Of a DNA stretch of 52,258 nt, positions 33,371 through 42,036 are shown one piece after another. The notes below the pieces were generated by a model. That model was not told the origin of the DNA and did not search any database. It saw only the letters and a program-made list of their open reading frames with translations. Made by a program: the position numbers and the translations under genes. Source of the stretch: CAZEIW01 sp964512305 (GTDB taxonomy: Bacteria > Pseudomonadota > Gammaproteobacteria > Burkholderiales > Burkholderiaceae_F); contig CAZEIW010000173.1 of assembly GCA_964512305.1 (NCBI GenBank), positions 1 to 52,258 of the forward strand, given 5' to 3'. The stretch's first letter is position 1, and each line of letters begins with the position of its first letter.

Positions 33371-34968
33371 TCAGTGGCTGGTGCCGGTGGAGCGCGTCGT
33401 CTTGTTGTAGACGTTGTACTTGCCGGAGGGCTTGACCATCGGCAGGCGCTTCACCTCCTTGAACGTCGCGGCGTCGTAGACGATCAGCGCCCCGTCCATC
33501 TCCCACAGGCTCGCCAGCGCATAGCGCCCGTCGCGCGTGAACTCGACGTGCGCCACGGTGTGGCCGGGCGAGGGCGTGACGGCCCCGACGACCTGGAGCG
33601 ACCGCTTGTCGATGATCTGCAGCGTGTCCTTGTGGACGCTGTTGAAGGCATCGACCCACGCGTAAGGCGTGTTTTCGTGGCTCCGCAGGAAGAAGCCGGC
33701 GCCGGCGGTCTTGATCTGCGCGATCGTCTTCCAGTCCTGCATGTCGATGACCGTGACGAGACCCTCTTTCAGGTTCGGCGTCGCGAGAACCGGCCTGCCG
33801 TCCATCTGCCAGGAGATGCCCGAGCCGAGGTGGGGCAGGCCGGGAAGGTCGACGACCGCGACGCGGCGACCGGCGTTCAGATCCACGACCTGTCCCTCGC
33901 GCCCGCCGCGCGCGGCGCCGATCAGGTGATCGCATGCGGGATCGAGGAAGAAGTCGTCCAGCACGTCGTCGAGCGCAATCCGCCGCACCGGAAACTGGTC
34001 CGCGCCGTGCGACGGCGCGCTCCCCTCTCCCGCTCGCGGGAGAGGGGAGGGGTGAGGGTTGCGGCATACGGCACCTCCCAGATTTCCGGCACGTCCTTCA
34101 GCGCGACGATGAAGCTCGCGCGCGGCGTCGCATCGTAGACCGCCGACACGCGCGACGACCTTCCCGCGCTGTCGGTCGCTTCGATCACCTGGAGCAAGGA
34201 AAGGTCGACCGCATCGAGCAGGACGACCGTGCGGGGAAGGGTGTTGCCGACCATCACGAAGCGTCCGTCGCCGGAAACGGCGAGGTTGCGCGTGTTGATC
34301 CCCGCGCGCACCTCGACGACCAGCGTCAGGTTCCAGATGTCGTACTTCGATACCCAGCCGTCGCGCGAGGCGAAGTAGACGTATCGGCCGTCCGGCGAAA
34401 ACTTCGGCCCGCCGTGCAGCGCATAGCGCGTCGCGAACCGCTTCAGCGGTTCGAAGGTGTCGCCGTCGAGGATCGTGGCGTGGTGGTCGCCGCTTTCGAC
34501 GACGACGAAGAGGTTCAGCGGATCGGCGGCGAACACCGGCTTGTCGGGCAGGCTGCCGGCCTTCGCGTTCTCGATGCGCGAAGCCCGGATCTGCGCTGCG
34601 CCCCATTCCGGCCGGACCACCGGCGCCGAGTAGATGTAGTCGACCAGCGCCCGGATCGCGGGTGCGTCGAACTTGTCGCCGAACGCGGGCATCTGGGTCG
34701 CGAGGCGTCCGTGCGCGACGACCTCCTCGGCCGCGCTGCGCGAGAGGCGCTCCAGGCTCTCCGGCATCAGCGCCGGCCCGGTGGCGCCGAGCCGGTCGGC
34801 ACCGTGGCAGGCGGCGCAATGGTTGCCGAAATCCCGGACCGCTCCCGCCGACACCTCGGCGGCGGGAGTTCGGAGACAGACCAGAAGCAGGGCGGCGGCG
34901 AGGAGCGGCAGCGCGGCCGAAGGAAGCGCGGCCCCGGCACGGCGCGCGCGGCGGTCGAAAGCGGGCAT
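33371..34968 (-). pseudogene. nirN: nirN, cytochrome c / cd1-like heme d1 dehydrogenase, frameshifted by a palindromic repeat
   Basis: Translation from ATG 34968 (sharing one base with the nirJ stop) gives a signal peptide, a cytochrome c domain with CAACH, and the first part of a d1-type beta-propeller (for example GGPKFSPDGRYVYFASRDGW). It continues to EIWEVPYA near 34065. There the frame enters a G/C-rich palindromic repeat and goes out of frame. The remaining propeller, beginning FPVRRIALDDVLDDFFLDP and ending NVYNKTTRSTGTSH, is in another frame to 33371. In a normal NirN these parts are continuous. NirN oxidises dihydro-heme d1 to heme d1 in the last step of cofactor synthesis. Here the gene is either inactivated or affected by an assembly error. 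It is the last gene of the nir cluster. Confidence 0.78.
34001..34049. repeat. Palindromic repeat element inside nirN
   Basis: CTCCCCTCTCCCGC (34020-34033) and GCGGGAGAGGGGAG (34036-34049) form a perfect 14-bp inverted repeat with a 2-base loop. An adjoining second palindrome, CGCGCCGT/ACGGCGCG (34001-34008 and 34012-34019), sits on its left. The 14-bp element, followed by GGGTGAGGG, resembles a widespread intergenic repeat of proteobacteria. Its location within a coding region is unusual. Confidence 0.8.
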
Positions 34969-36116
34969 CAGGTGGCCTCGAGGCACAGCTCGTCGTCCTG
35001 CAGATAGCATCCGGGGTCTTCGGCCCACGGGTCACCCGTCAGCTGCATCGCGCGCACGCGGGTGTTGCCGCCGCAGATGTCGAAATATCCGCAGCGCCCG
35101 CAGCGTCCCCCGAGCGCGCGAGGCGAGGCCTTCAGGCGCGCCATGACGGGGTCGCCGGTGTCCGCCCAGATTTCGCCGAAGCGGCGCCTGGTGACATTGC
35201 CCAAGGTGTGATCCCACCAGAAACTGTCGGGATGAACGTCGCCGACGTTGTCGATGTTGGCCACGTTCACGCCCGACGAGTTGCCGCCCCACTGCGCGAG
35301 CTTGGCCCTCAGGTGCTCCTCGCGGTCCGGGAAGCGCCGGCGCAGCCATTGCAGAAGGTAGACGCCATCGGCGTCGTTGTTGCCGGTCACGAATTCCTTG
35401 GGACGGCCTTGCTCGACGAGGCGCCAGCAGGTATCGAACAGCAGATCCATCGCCGCGCGTGTCGTGCGCGACTGCGCATCGGTGTCGCGGTGGATGTTGC
35501 CGCGGCCGGCGTAGTTCAGGTGCGACAGGTAGAAGCGCTCGATGCCCTCGCGCTCGATCAGATCGAGCAGCGCCGGCAGGTCGTGGGCGTTTTCCCGGGT
35601 CAGCGTGAAGCGCAGCCCGACTCTCACGCGCGCATCGCGCAGCAGGCGCGCGGCCTGCAGCGATGCCTCGTACGCCCCCGGTTTGCGCCGGAAGCGGTCG
35701 TGCGTTTGTTGCAGGCCATCGAGGCTGATCCCGACATAGTCGTATCCGATCGAAACGATCGCCGGGAGGCGGCCGGCATCGATCAGCGTGCCGTTGGTCG
35801 AGAGGGCGAGATGGAAACCCATCGACTTGGCCCGCCGTGAAATCTCGAAGATGTCCGGGTGGAGAAGAGGTTCCCCGCCCGAGAGCACGAGCATGCGAAC
35901 GCCGGCGTCCCACAGGTCGGTCATCGTCGCCCGGATCTGCGGCGTCGTCAGTTCTCCGGGGAAGTCGGCATCCGCCGAAAACGAGTAACAGTGCCGGCAG
36001 GTGAGGTTGCAGCGCCGGATCAGGTTCCAGATCACGACCGGGCCCGGTAGGCGGGCCTTCGGTCCGGGCGGTGTCGGCCGGACGATCTCCTGCATGAACG
36101 AAGTGACGCGCAACAT
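34968..36116 (-). CDS. nirJ: Heme d1 biosynthesis radical SAM protein NirJ
   Basis: A 382-residue radical SAM enzyme acting on didecarboxysiroheme during heme d1 synthesis. ATG 36116 is preceded by AAGGGA; a 6-residue longer start overlaps nirH and is less likely. The radical SAM cluster motif CNLTCRHCYSF and the SAM-binding VLSGGEPLLH are clear. The C-terminal SPASM-like auxiliary cluster region has CGRCGYFDICGGNTRVRA and a later PGCYL. It lies 7 bp after nirH and overlaps nirN by one base. Confidence 0.95.
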   Translation of the reverse strand: MLRVTSFMQEIVRPTPPGPKARLPGPVVIWNLIRRCNLTCRHCYSFSADADFPGELTTPQIRATMTDLWDAGVRMLVLSGGEPLLHPDIFEISRRAKSMGFHLALSTNGTLIDAGRLPAIVSIGYDYVGISLDGLQQTHDRFRRKPGAYEASLQAARLLRDARVRVGLRFTLTRENAHDLPALLDLIEREGIERFYLSHLNYAGRGNIHRDTDAQSRTTRAAMDLLFDTCWRLVEQGRPKEFVTGNNDADGVYLLQWLRRRFPDREEHLRAKLAQWGGNSSGVNVANIDNVGDVHPDSFWWDHTLGNVTRRRFGEIWADTGDPVMARLKASPRALGGRCGRCGYFDICGGNTRVRAMQLTGDPWAEDPGCYLQDDELCLEAT

Positions 36117-36123
36117 CGATCCC

Positions 36124-36627
36124 TTACTCCGCAAGCGCGAGCCGGATGCCCGTCTTCTTCAGGATGCGGCTGCTGTACAGCACCTCGCCGGCCCGGCTCG
36201 CGTCGCCGAGCAGCGCCCGGATTCGCTCGATCTTCGATCCGGTTTCGGCCCGATCGCCGCCGTGCACCATGGCGAACAGGTTGTAGCGCCAGTGCGGCAG
36301 GCGCCGCGGCCTGCGATAGCAGTGGCTCACGAACGGGAGCGCGCCGACGCGGGCGCCGAGCTCGTCGACGCGCTCGTCGAGAACGTCCCATACGCTCATC
36401 GCGTTGGCGCGGTAGCCGAGCGCGAAGTGGTTCGGCACGGCGCCGATCCGGCGGATCCGCCCGTCGTCGAGCATGGCCTGCACCCGCGCCATGACCTGAT
36501 GGGGCGCGGCCCCGATGGCATCGGCGATCGCATGGTACGGGCGCTGCACGAGCGGCAGCCCGGCCTGCGTCGCCTGGACGATCGCGCGATCGATTCGCTG
36601 GACCTCGATGTCGGCGGGCGGTTTCAT
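36124..36627 (-). CDS. nirH: Siroheme decarboxylase subunit NirH (Lrp/AsnC-like)
   Basis: A 167-residue protein from ATG 36627, overlapping the nirG stop (ATGA). An N-terminal winged-helix resembling Lrp (VQRIDRAIVQATQAGLPLVQ) is followed by an alpha/beta domain with GAVPNHFALGYRANAMSVWD and HCYRRPRRLPHWRYNLF. With NirDL and NirG it decarboxylates siroheme to didecarboxysiroheme. Assignment as NirH rather than another paralogue rests on order and on similarity of the GAVPNHF block. Confidence 0.88.
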   Translation of the reverse strand: MKPPADIEVQRIDRAIVQATQAGLPLVQRPYHAIADAIGAAPHQVMARVQAMLDDGRIRRIGAVPNHFALGYRANAMSVWDVLDERVDELGARVGALPFVSHCYRRPRRLPHWRYNLFAMVHGGDRAETGSKIERIRALLGDASRAGEVLYSSRILKKTGIRLALAE

Positions 36628-37073
36628 GCGCGGGCGGGAAGCTCGAGTCCGAGGAAGTATTCGCGCTCCTTCGGGAGCGCCATCACGGGCAGACCGGTCG
36701 CCTGCGCGATCGAGCGCAGCGCCTGGGCGAGCTGCTCCGGCGTTTCGCCCGCCAGCACGAACCACATGTTCAGCGCGTGCTCGCGCCGGTAGTTGTGGGC
36801 GACCGCCGGCAAGGCGTTGACCTGGGCCGCGACGGCATCGAAACGATCCTCGGGGACGGCCATCGCGGCCAGGGTCAGGGAGCCGCCCATCCGCTCGACC
36901 TGGAACAGCGGGCCGAAGCGGGTGAGCGTTCCGGCATCGAGCAGGCGCCCGATGTGCGCGATCAGGTCGCTTTCCGACAGGCCGAGTTCCGCCGCCGCGG
37001 CGTCGAACGGCCGCTCGCACACCGGAAAGCCCCGTTGCAGCGCATCGACGACCCGGCGATCGATCTCATCCAT
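36624..37073 (-). CDS. nirG: Siroheme decarboxylase subunit NirG (Lrp/AsnC-like)
   Basis: A 149-residue paralogue of the other Nir decarboxylase subunits. ATG 37073 overlaps the nirDL stop by 8 bases; an alternative ATG at 37079 would add two residues. The winged-helix (MDEIDRRVVDALQRGFPVCE) is followed by RFGPLFQVERMGGSLTLAAM and HNYRREHALNMWFVLA. The histidine-containing H-N-Y-x-R-E-H motif is the family's active-site region. Confidence 0.88.
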   Translation of the reverse strand: MDEIDRRVVDALQRGFPVCERPFDAAAAELGLSESDLIAHIGRLLDAGTLTRFGPLFQVERMGGSLTLAAMAVPEDRFDAVAAQVNALPAVAHNYRREHALNMWFVLAGETPEQLAQALRSIAQATGLPVMALPKEREYFLGLELPARA

Positions 37074-38163
37074 GGGCATGCTTCGCGGGCGCGACGTAGC
37101 ACGCGCCGCGCTGCTTGAAGGCGCGGCGCGAGAACAGGACCGCGCCGGGGTACGCTTCGAGTCCGACGCGCCCGCCGAGCGCCTGCACTTCCTGCTCCAC
37201 GGTGCCGCGATCGCGACCGTGCACCATGCAGAAGAGATTGAACGGCCACGCCGCTCCGGCGCGGGCGCGCCGGTAGCACAGGGTCGTCGCGGCCTCGCGA
37301 GCCAGCGACAGGCCGAGGCGATCGACTCGATCGTCCGGAACATCCCAGGCGCACATCGCGTTGGCCGTGAACCCGAGCGCGCGATGGCGAACGACGATGC
37401 CGAATCGCTTGATCGTGCCGTCGTCGAGCCAGGCCTCGATGCGTTCGATCGCGAGATGCGCGGCGCCCGCCGCGTGCCAGCCGGCGCGTTGCGCCAGCGC
37501 CCCGAACGGCTTCGGCACGAGCGGCAGGCCGTCCTGCAGCGCGCGCATGAGGGCGCGATCGCGAGGGCTCAGCGGCGGCGCGCGCCGGACGCACGGCGCC
37601 GCGCGATCCGCGACCCCGGCTTTGGCACTCGCGCCCTCGAGCGGGAAGCCCAGGTCGATGTAGTAGTCCGTCACGAGCGGGAGCGAAATGACCTCGAGAC
37701 CGGACTCGCGTTCGATGCGCGAAAGGGCGGCGTCGAGGCGCGCGGAATCCTCGCCTGCTGCGACGAACCAGAGATTCAGGCGATGCTCGCGCTCGTAGTT
37801 GTGATTGACCTCGGGCTGCGAGCTGACGATTCGGGCGACGCCGGCGAGGCGCGGCGCCGGAACGGACATGGCCCCGAGCGTGCTTGCCCCCAGGCTGCCC
37901 GGCCTGATGACCGCGCCGACGCGGCTGACGGCTCCGCTCGCAGCCAGGCGGCAGAGCGCGCCGAGCACCCGGCCCTGCGTGGTACCGAGCTGCCGCGCGA
38001 CTTCGCGGAATGGCTCCGCGGTCAGCGGAAAGTCGCGCTGGAAATCGTTCAACAGGCGGCGCTGGAACCGGCCGGGGCGGACCTCGCCGGACGCCCGGGC
38101 GCGCGCGACCGGGGGCCGGACCCCAGCGCCGTCGCGCCCGTCGCTGGCCGGCGCCGATCGCAT
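37066..38163 (-). CDS. nirDL: Siroheme decarboxylase, fused NirD-NirL
   Basis: A 365-residue protein made of two homologous Lrp-like units. The N-terminal NirD-like half (LLNDFQRDFPLTAEPFREVA, HNYEREHRLNLWFVAAG) is followed by a NirL-like half (ALMRALQDGLPLVPKPFGAL, IVVRHRALGFTANAMCAWDV, CYRRARAGAAWPFNLFCMVHG). The fused form is common outside Pseudomonas, which has separate nirD and nirL. The start shares one base with the nirF stop (TGATG), and all four decarboxylase units are therefore translationally coupled. Confidence 0.92.
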   Translation of the reverse strand: MRSAPASDGRDGAGVRPPVARARASGEVRPGRFQRRLLNDFQRDFPLTAEPFREVARQLGTTQGRVLGALCRLAASGAVSRVGAVIRPGSLGASTLGAMSVPAPRLAGVARIVSSQPEVNHNYEREHRLNLWFVAAGEDSARLDAALSRIERESGLEVISLPLVTDYYIDLGFPLEGASAKAGVADRAAPCVRRAPPLSPRDRALMRALQDGLPLVPKPFGALAQRAGWHAAGAAHLAIERIEAWLDDGTIKRFGIVVRHRALGFTANAMCAWDVPDDRVDRLGLSLAREAATTLCYRRARAGAAWPFNLFCMVHGRDRGTVEQEVQALGGRVGLEAYPGAVLFSRRAFKQRGACYVAPAKHAHG

Positions 38164-39347
38164 CAGAATCCCACGCGGGCCGCGCGGCTCGTGAAGAAGA
38201 TGCCGCTCGGGCCCGGAACGGAAAGCGCTGCCACGCGCGCGAACGTCGCGGTGTCGTACACGGCAACGCGATCGTCGTCGCGGGCCGAGATCCAGACCGC
38301 GTCACCCCGGGGCGTGAACTCCATGTGCATGATCGCCTTGCCCGCCTCGATCGTCCGCACGACCCGCTGCGTCTCGGTATCGATCACCTGCACCGCGCCG
38401 TTGTCGGGGAATGCGAAGTTCACCCACACCTGGCGCGTGTCCGGACGCGCGATCGCGAACACTGGCTGGCCGCGAACCTGGACCCGCCCGACCTCGCGCC
38501 AGTCGCGCGTGTCGATCACGAGCACCTCGTGCCGGCCGACCGCGGGCAGGTAGGCCCGCTCACCCGCGATCGCCCAGCCGCGAAGATGCGGCATCTTGTA
38601 GACGGGAAGCGGCGCTTCGCCCCTGCCGTAGCCATCCAGGATGCGGCGCGCGCCGCGCTCTGGATGCCACAGATCGAGCAGCACGAGACCGTCCTCGCCG
38701 AAGAGTCCCGCGAGGTAGTAGCGGCCGTCCGGCGTGATCAGGCCATCGTAGGGCTGCCGCCCGATCCCCTCGAACTTCGCTATCTTCGGCGACGACGGGT
38801 CGGACAGATCGGCGATCCAGATCTCGCCGGCGTCGAACAGGCTGAAGACGAAGCGCCTGCCCGGCGCATCGACCAGGCCCACGATCTTGGACCGCTCGCC
38901 TTTCGGCCCGTAGGTCGCCGGGATATCGGCGACGAGTTCGAGCGTGTCGGCCCGGAAGACCTTGACGCCGCCCGGCGTGTAGTTCTGCGCGGCGACGAGC
39001 CGGCCGTCGTCGGAGATCGCGCCGCCGATCGAATTGCCGGCCTGGATGACGCGGCGCTCGATCTTCCGGGCCAGCAGATCGACCTTCGTCAGGCCGCCGT
39101 CGCGCCCGAACACGTAGGCGTACCGCGCGTCGCGCGAATAGACGACCGACGCGTGCGACAGGTCGCCGAGGCCGTCCACCGTTCCCAGCCCGGTCGCGCC
39201 GCTCGTCTCGACGATCTGCACCCGGCCGGCTTCGCGTTCGATCACGACCCCGAGATCGCCCGTTCCGCGCAGGAGCGGCTGCGTGCAGCCCGCCAGGCCC
39301 AATGCGAGCGGCAACGCGAGGCCCATGCAGGATTCCCTAGCGCCCAT
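38163..39347 (-). CDS. nirF: Heme d1 biosynthesis protein NirF (lipoprotein, propeller)
   Basis: About 394 residues from ATG 39347, chosen because GGGAG lies 7 bases upstream, although it overlaps nirC by 11 bases; ATG 39326 is an alternative. A lipobox (LGLAGC) predicts a periplasmic lipoprotein. The rest is a d1-type beta-propeller with SHASVVYSRDARYAYVFGRD, GAISDDGRLVAAQNYTPGGV, KMPHLRGWAI and IMHMEFTPRGDAVWISARDD. NirF is reported as a dehydrogenase or assembly factor in the periplasmic stage of heme d1 synthesis. Confidence 0.92.
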   Translation of the reverse strand: MGARESCMGLALPLALGLAGCTQPLLRGTGDLGVVIEREAGRVQIVETSGATGLGTVDGLGDLSHASVVYSRDARYAYVFGRDGGLTKVDLLARKIERRVIQAGNSIGGAISDDGRLVAAQNYTPGGVKVFRADTLELVADIPATYGPKGERSKIVGLVDAPGRRFVFSLFDAGEIWIADLSDPSSPKIAKFEGIGRQPYDGLITPDGRYYLAGLFGEDGLVLLDLWHPERGARRILDGYGRGEAPLPVYKMPHLRGWAIAGERAYLPAVGRHEVLVIDTRDWREVGRVQVRGQPVFAIARPDTRQVWVNFAFPDNGAVQVIDTETQRVVRTIEAGKAIMHMEFTPRGDAVWISARDDDRVAVYDTATFARVAALSVPGPSGIFFTSRAARVGF

Positions 39348-39711
39348 CGAAGTCTCCCGATTGCATTCGGTCGACCAGCCAGCGGGCCTCGGCATCCGAA
39401 AGGAACGGCCGCCACGGCGGCATCGGAGTGCCGGGCCGGCCCGAAAGGATGGTCGCGGTCAGGCTGTCGGCGGGTTTGTCCTTGAGCGCGCCGGACGTCA
39501 GCGCCGGGCCCAGTCCGCCGGTCAGCCGCATGCCGTGGCAGGAGCCGCAGTCGTTCTTCAGCAGACGGATCAGCTGATCCTGGCGCGCGGGCGGGGGCGC
39601 CATGTCCGTTTCGGCCGCGGCCGCGCACCCTGGCAGGCACGCGCCGATCGCGGCCACGGCCAGCGCCGCCCGCCTCAGGGCAGAGCCGACAGCGGCGTCC
39701 GGGATGCGCAT
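39337..39711 (-). CDS. nirC: Cytochrome c55x NirC
   Basis: A 124-residue periplasmic c-type cytochrome from ATG 39711. A hydrophobic export signal ends LPGCAAAAETD, and a lipobox-like LPGC raises the option of a lipoprotein. One heme site CGSCH is followed by GLGPALTSGAL, and a likely axial Met lies in GTPMPPW. NirC is an electron-transfer or maturation partner of NirS. The gene lies between nirM and nirF. Confidence 0.9.
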   Translation of the reverse strand: MRIPDAAVGSALRRAALAVAAIGACLPGCAAAAETDMAPPPARQDQLIRLLKNDCGSCHGMRLTGGLGPALTSGALKDKPADSLTATILSGRPGTPMPPWRPFLSDAEARWLVDRMQSGDFDGR

Positions 39712-39725
39712 CGCGCCTTGCTGGC

Positions 39726-40043
39726 TCAGATCGAAAGCACCCAGTCGACGAGCTTCTTCGCCTCGTCCGGCGTGACCTTGTTCGGAGGCATCGGGATCTG
39801 GCCCCATACGCCGCCGCCGCCCTTGACGACCTTATCGGCGAGCTTCGCGGCGGCCGCAGAGTCCCCCTTGTACTTGGCGGCGACGTCCTTGTAGGCGGGC
39901 CCGATCACCTTCTTGTCGACGGCGTGGCAGTTGGTGCAGCCCTTCGCCTTGGCGAGCGCCAGCTGGTCCTCGGCCATGGCGGGCAGGGCGGAGCAGATGG
40001 CGAAAAGGCCTGCGCAGGCCGCGAACGAATGGCGGATCTTCAT
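39726..40043 (-). CDS. nirM: Cytochrome c551 NirM
   Basis: A 105-residue class I cytochrome c. ATG 40043 follows AGGAG. A signal peptide (MKIRHSFAACAGLFAICSAL, then PAMA) is cleaved to give a mature domain with CTNCH as heme site, GPAYKDVAAKYKG and the axial Met in IPMPPNKVTPDEAK. It is the usual electron donor to NirS, encoded 10 bp downstream of it. Confidence 0.93.
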   Translation of the reverse strand: MKIRHSFAACAGLFAICSALPAMAEDQLALAKAKGCTNCHAVDKKVIGPAYKDVAAKYKGDSAAAAKLADKVVKGGGGVWGQIPMPPNKVTPDEAKKLVDWVLSI

Positions 40044-40053
40044 CGAATGGCTC

Positions 40054-41853
40054 CTAGTAGACATCGTGCTGAGTGTTGTAGACGTTGAACTTTCCGGTCG
40101 GCGTCACCAGCCTCGGGTCCCGGATGACCGCCTTGAGCTTGCGCGTCCTGTCGTCGACGACGACGATGGCCGACTGCAGGTCTTTCGCGCTCCAGACCGA
40201 GAACCACACCTCGTCGCCGGCGCGGTTGTATTCCGGCTGCACCACGCGCTTGGCGCCATCGCCGACCTGCGCCCAGTCGGCGATCGGCAGCACCTCGAAG
40301 CCCTTCTCCAGATTCCGTGTGTCGAAGACCGCGATCGACTGGCTGACCTTGGGATCGGGGTTGAGCGCCGTGTCGACCCACAGGTTGTGCGACTTCGGGT
40401 GCGTCTTGATGAACAGGGAACCGCCGCCCTGACCCTTGAGCGAGCGCACGACCTTCCACGCGTTGTCCTTGTGCTTGAGCGGATCGGTGCCGATGACGGA
40501 GATCGACTCGTCGCCGAGGTGCCCCGTGGCCCAGACAGGCCCGAACTTCGGGTCGACGAAATTGGCGCCCCGGCCGGGGTGGGGCGTCTTGCCGACGTCG
40601 ATCAGCGCAGCCAGCTTGTCGTCGCGCGTGTCCACCACCGCGACCTTGTTCGAGGCGTTGGCGGCGACCAGGAAGTAGCGTCCGCTCGCGTCGAAGCCGC
40701 CGTCGTGCAGGAAGCGGGCCGCGTCGATGGTGGTGACCTGCAGGTTGTTCAGGTCGCGGTAGTTGACCAGGTTGATCTTCCCGGTCTCCTTGGCGTTGAC
40801 GATGAACTCCGGGTGGAAGTGCGAGGCGACGATCGACGCAACGCGCGGCTCCGGGTGATACTCCTGAGGATCGACGGTCATCCCACGGGTGGAGACGATC
40901 TTCAGGGGCTTGAGCGAGTCGCCCTCGAGGAACACGTACTGCGGCGGCCAGTACGAGCCGGCGATGGCGTACTTGTCCTCGTAACCCTTGTATTTCGACG
41001 TCTCGACCGAGCGCGCCTCCAACCCGATCTTGATCTCGGCGACGTTGTCCGGCACGGCCATCCAGAGGTCGATCAGGTTGATCTTCGCGTCGCGCCCGAT
41101 CACGAACAGGTAGCGGCCGGAGGCCGACATCCTCGAGATGTGGACCGCGTAGCCGGTTTTCACGATGTTGATGATCTTCTTGCTGTCGCCATCGATCAGC
41201 GCAATCTCGCCGGCGTCGCGAAGCGTGACCGAGAAGAGGTTGTCGAGGTTGTAGGAATTCATCTTGGTCTTCGGCCGCTGGTCGACCGGGACCAGCTGCT
41301 TCCAGGAGGCCTCCATCTCCTTCATGCCGAATTCGGGCGGCTGCGGCGGGGTCTGCTGCACATACCGCGCCATCAGATCGACCTCGGCCTCGGTCAGCTG
41401 CCCCGAGCTGCCCCAGTTCGGCATGCCGGCGGGCGAACCGTAGTTGATGAACACCTTGAGGTATTCGGTGCCCTTGTCCAGCGTGATCTCGGGCACCAGC
41501 GGCTTGCCGGTCGCGCCCTTGCGAAGCACGCCGTGGCAGCCGGCACAGCGCTCGAAATAGATCTGGCGCCCCTTGTCGAATTCCGCCTTGGTCATCGGCG
41601 GCGCCTTCGGATTGATGTCCTGGTGCATTTCCTCATTCGCCAGCGGCGAGGGAGCGGCTCCCTGGTAGTTCAGGGTCCCGGGCGATGTGTGGCCTTCCTG
41701 GGCCTTGGCGGCATCGCCGTTGCCCATGCTGCCGGCGGCAGGTTGCGACTCCTTCTTTTCCTGCTGCGCCGAGGCAGCCACGGCCGCCAGCGGCAGCCAT
41801 GCCAGGATCAGCAGACGAACGACTTGCGCGCCTCGATTCACTCTCGCCTCCAT
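40054..41853 (-). CDS. nirS: Cytochrome cd1 nitrite reductase (NO-forming)
   Basis: A 599-residue periplasmic enzyme reducing nitrite to nitric oxide. ATG 41853 starts a signal peptide (RLLILAWLPLAAVAASA). A cytochrome c domain with CAGCH follows at about residues 100-180, and then the eight-bladed d1 propeller, including YAVHISRMSASGRYLFVIGR, HPEFIVNAKETG, DGGFDASGRYFLVAAN and TPTGKFNVYNTQHDVY at the C-terminus. The length is close to other NirS. It is the first gene of the minus-strand nir operon. A Dnr/Fnr-type box lies 70 bp upstream of the start codon. Confidence 0.97.
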   Translation of the reverse strand: MEARVNRGAQVVRLLILAWLPLAAVAASAQQEKKESQPAAGSMGNGDAAKAQEGHTSPGTLNYQGAAPSPLANEEMHQDINPKAPPMTKAEFDKGRQIYFERCAGCHGVLRKGATGKPLVPEITLDKGTEYLKVFINYGSPAGMPNWGSSGQLTEAEVDLMARYVQQTPPQPPEFGMKEMEASWKQLVPVDQRPKTKMNSYNLDNLFSVTLRDAGEIALIDGDSKKIINIVKTGYAVHISRMSASGRYLFVIGRDAKINLIDLWMAVPDNVAEIKIGLEARSVETSKYKGYEDKYAIAGSYWPPQYVFLEGDSLKPLKIVSTRGMTVDPQEYHPEPRVASIVASHFHPEFIVNAKETGKINLVNYRDLNNLQVTTIDAARFLHDGGFDASGRYFLVAANASNKVAVVDTRDDKLAALIDVGKTPHPGRGANFVDPKFGPVWATGHLGDESISVIGTDPLKHKDNAWKVVRSLKGQGGGSLFIKTHPKSHNLWVDTALNPDPKVSQSIAVFDTRNLEKGFEVLPIADWAQVGDGAKRVVQPEYNRAGDEVWFSVWSAKDLQSAIVVVDDRTRKLKAVIRDPRLVTPTGKFNVYNTQHDVY

Positions 41854-41922
41854 GCGCGTGCGTGGATGAAATTGCGTGCTCAATCAGGTGCGAAGCATCG
41901 ATCCGATGGCGCTCCAGGTTCC

Positions 41923-41936
41923 TTGATGGATCTCAA
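41923..41936 (-). promoter_or_regulatory. Dnr/Fnr-type box upstream of nirS
   Basis: On the minus strand the site reads TTGAG-ATCC-ATCAA, one mismatch from the TTGAT-N4-ATCAA consensus. It lies in the nirS-nirE divergent region, 70 bp from the nirS start. It could also influence nirE on the other strand. No clear -10 element was found at the expected spacing. Confidence 0.7.
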
Positions 41937-42036
41937 GGAAATCCAGGCTGGCACGGTCTAGCGTCGAGTGACAGCTCTCAGGCATCGAAGGCGGCGAAAC
42001 CGGATGCTCCGACCGACGGCAGGTGTTTTCGCGGAA

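Noticed and set aside
39913..41961. 682-residue plus-strand ORF opposite nirS and nirM
   Set aside because: Antisense shadow of clearly conserved cytochrome genes with Arg/Val/Asp-rich composition.
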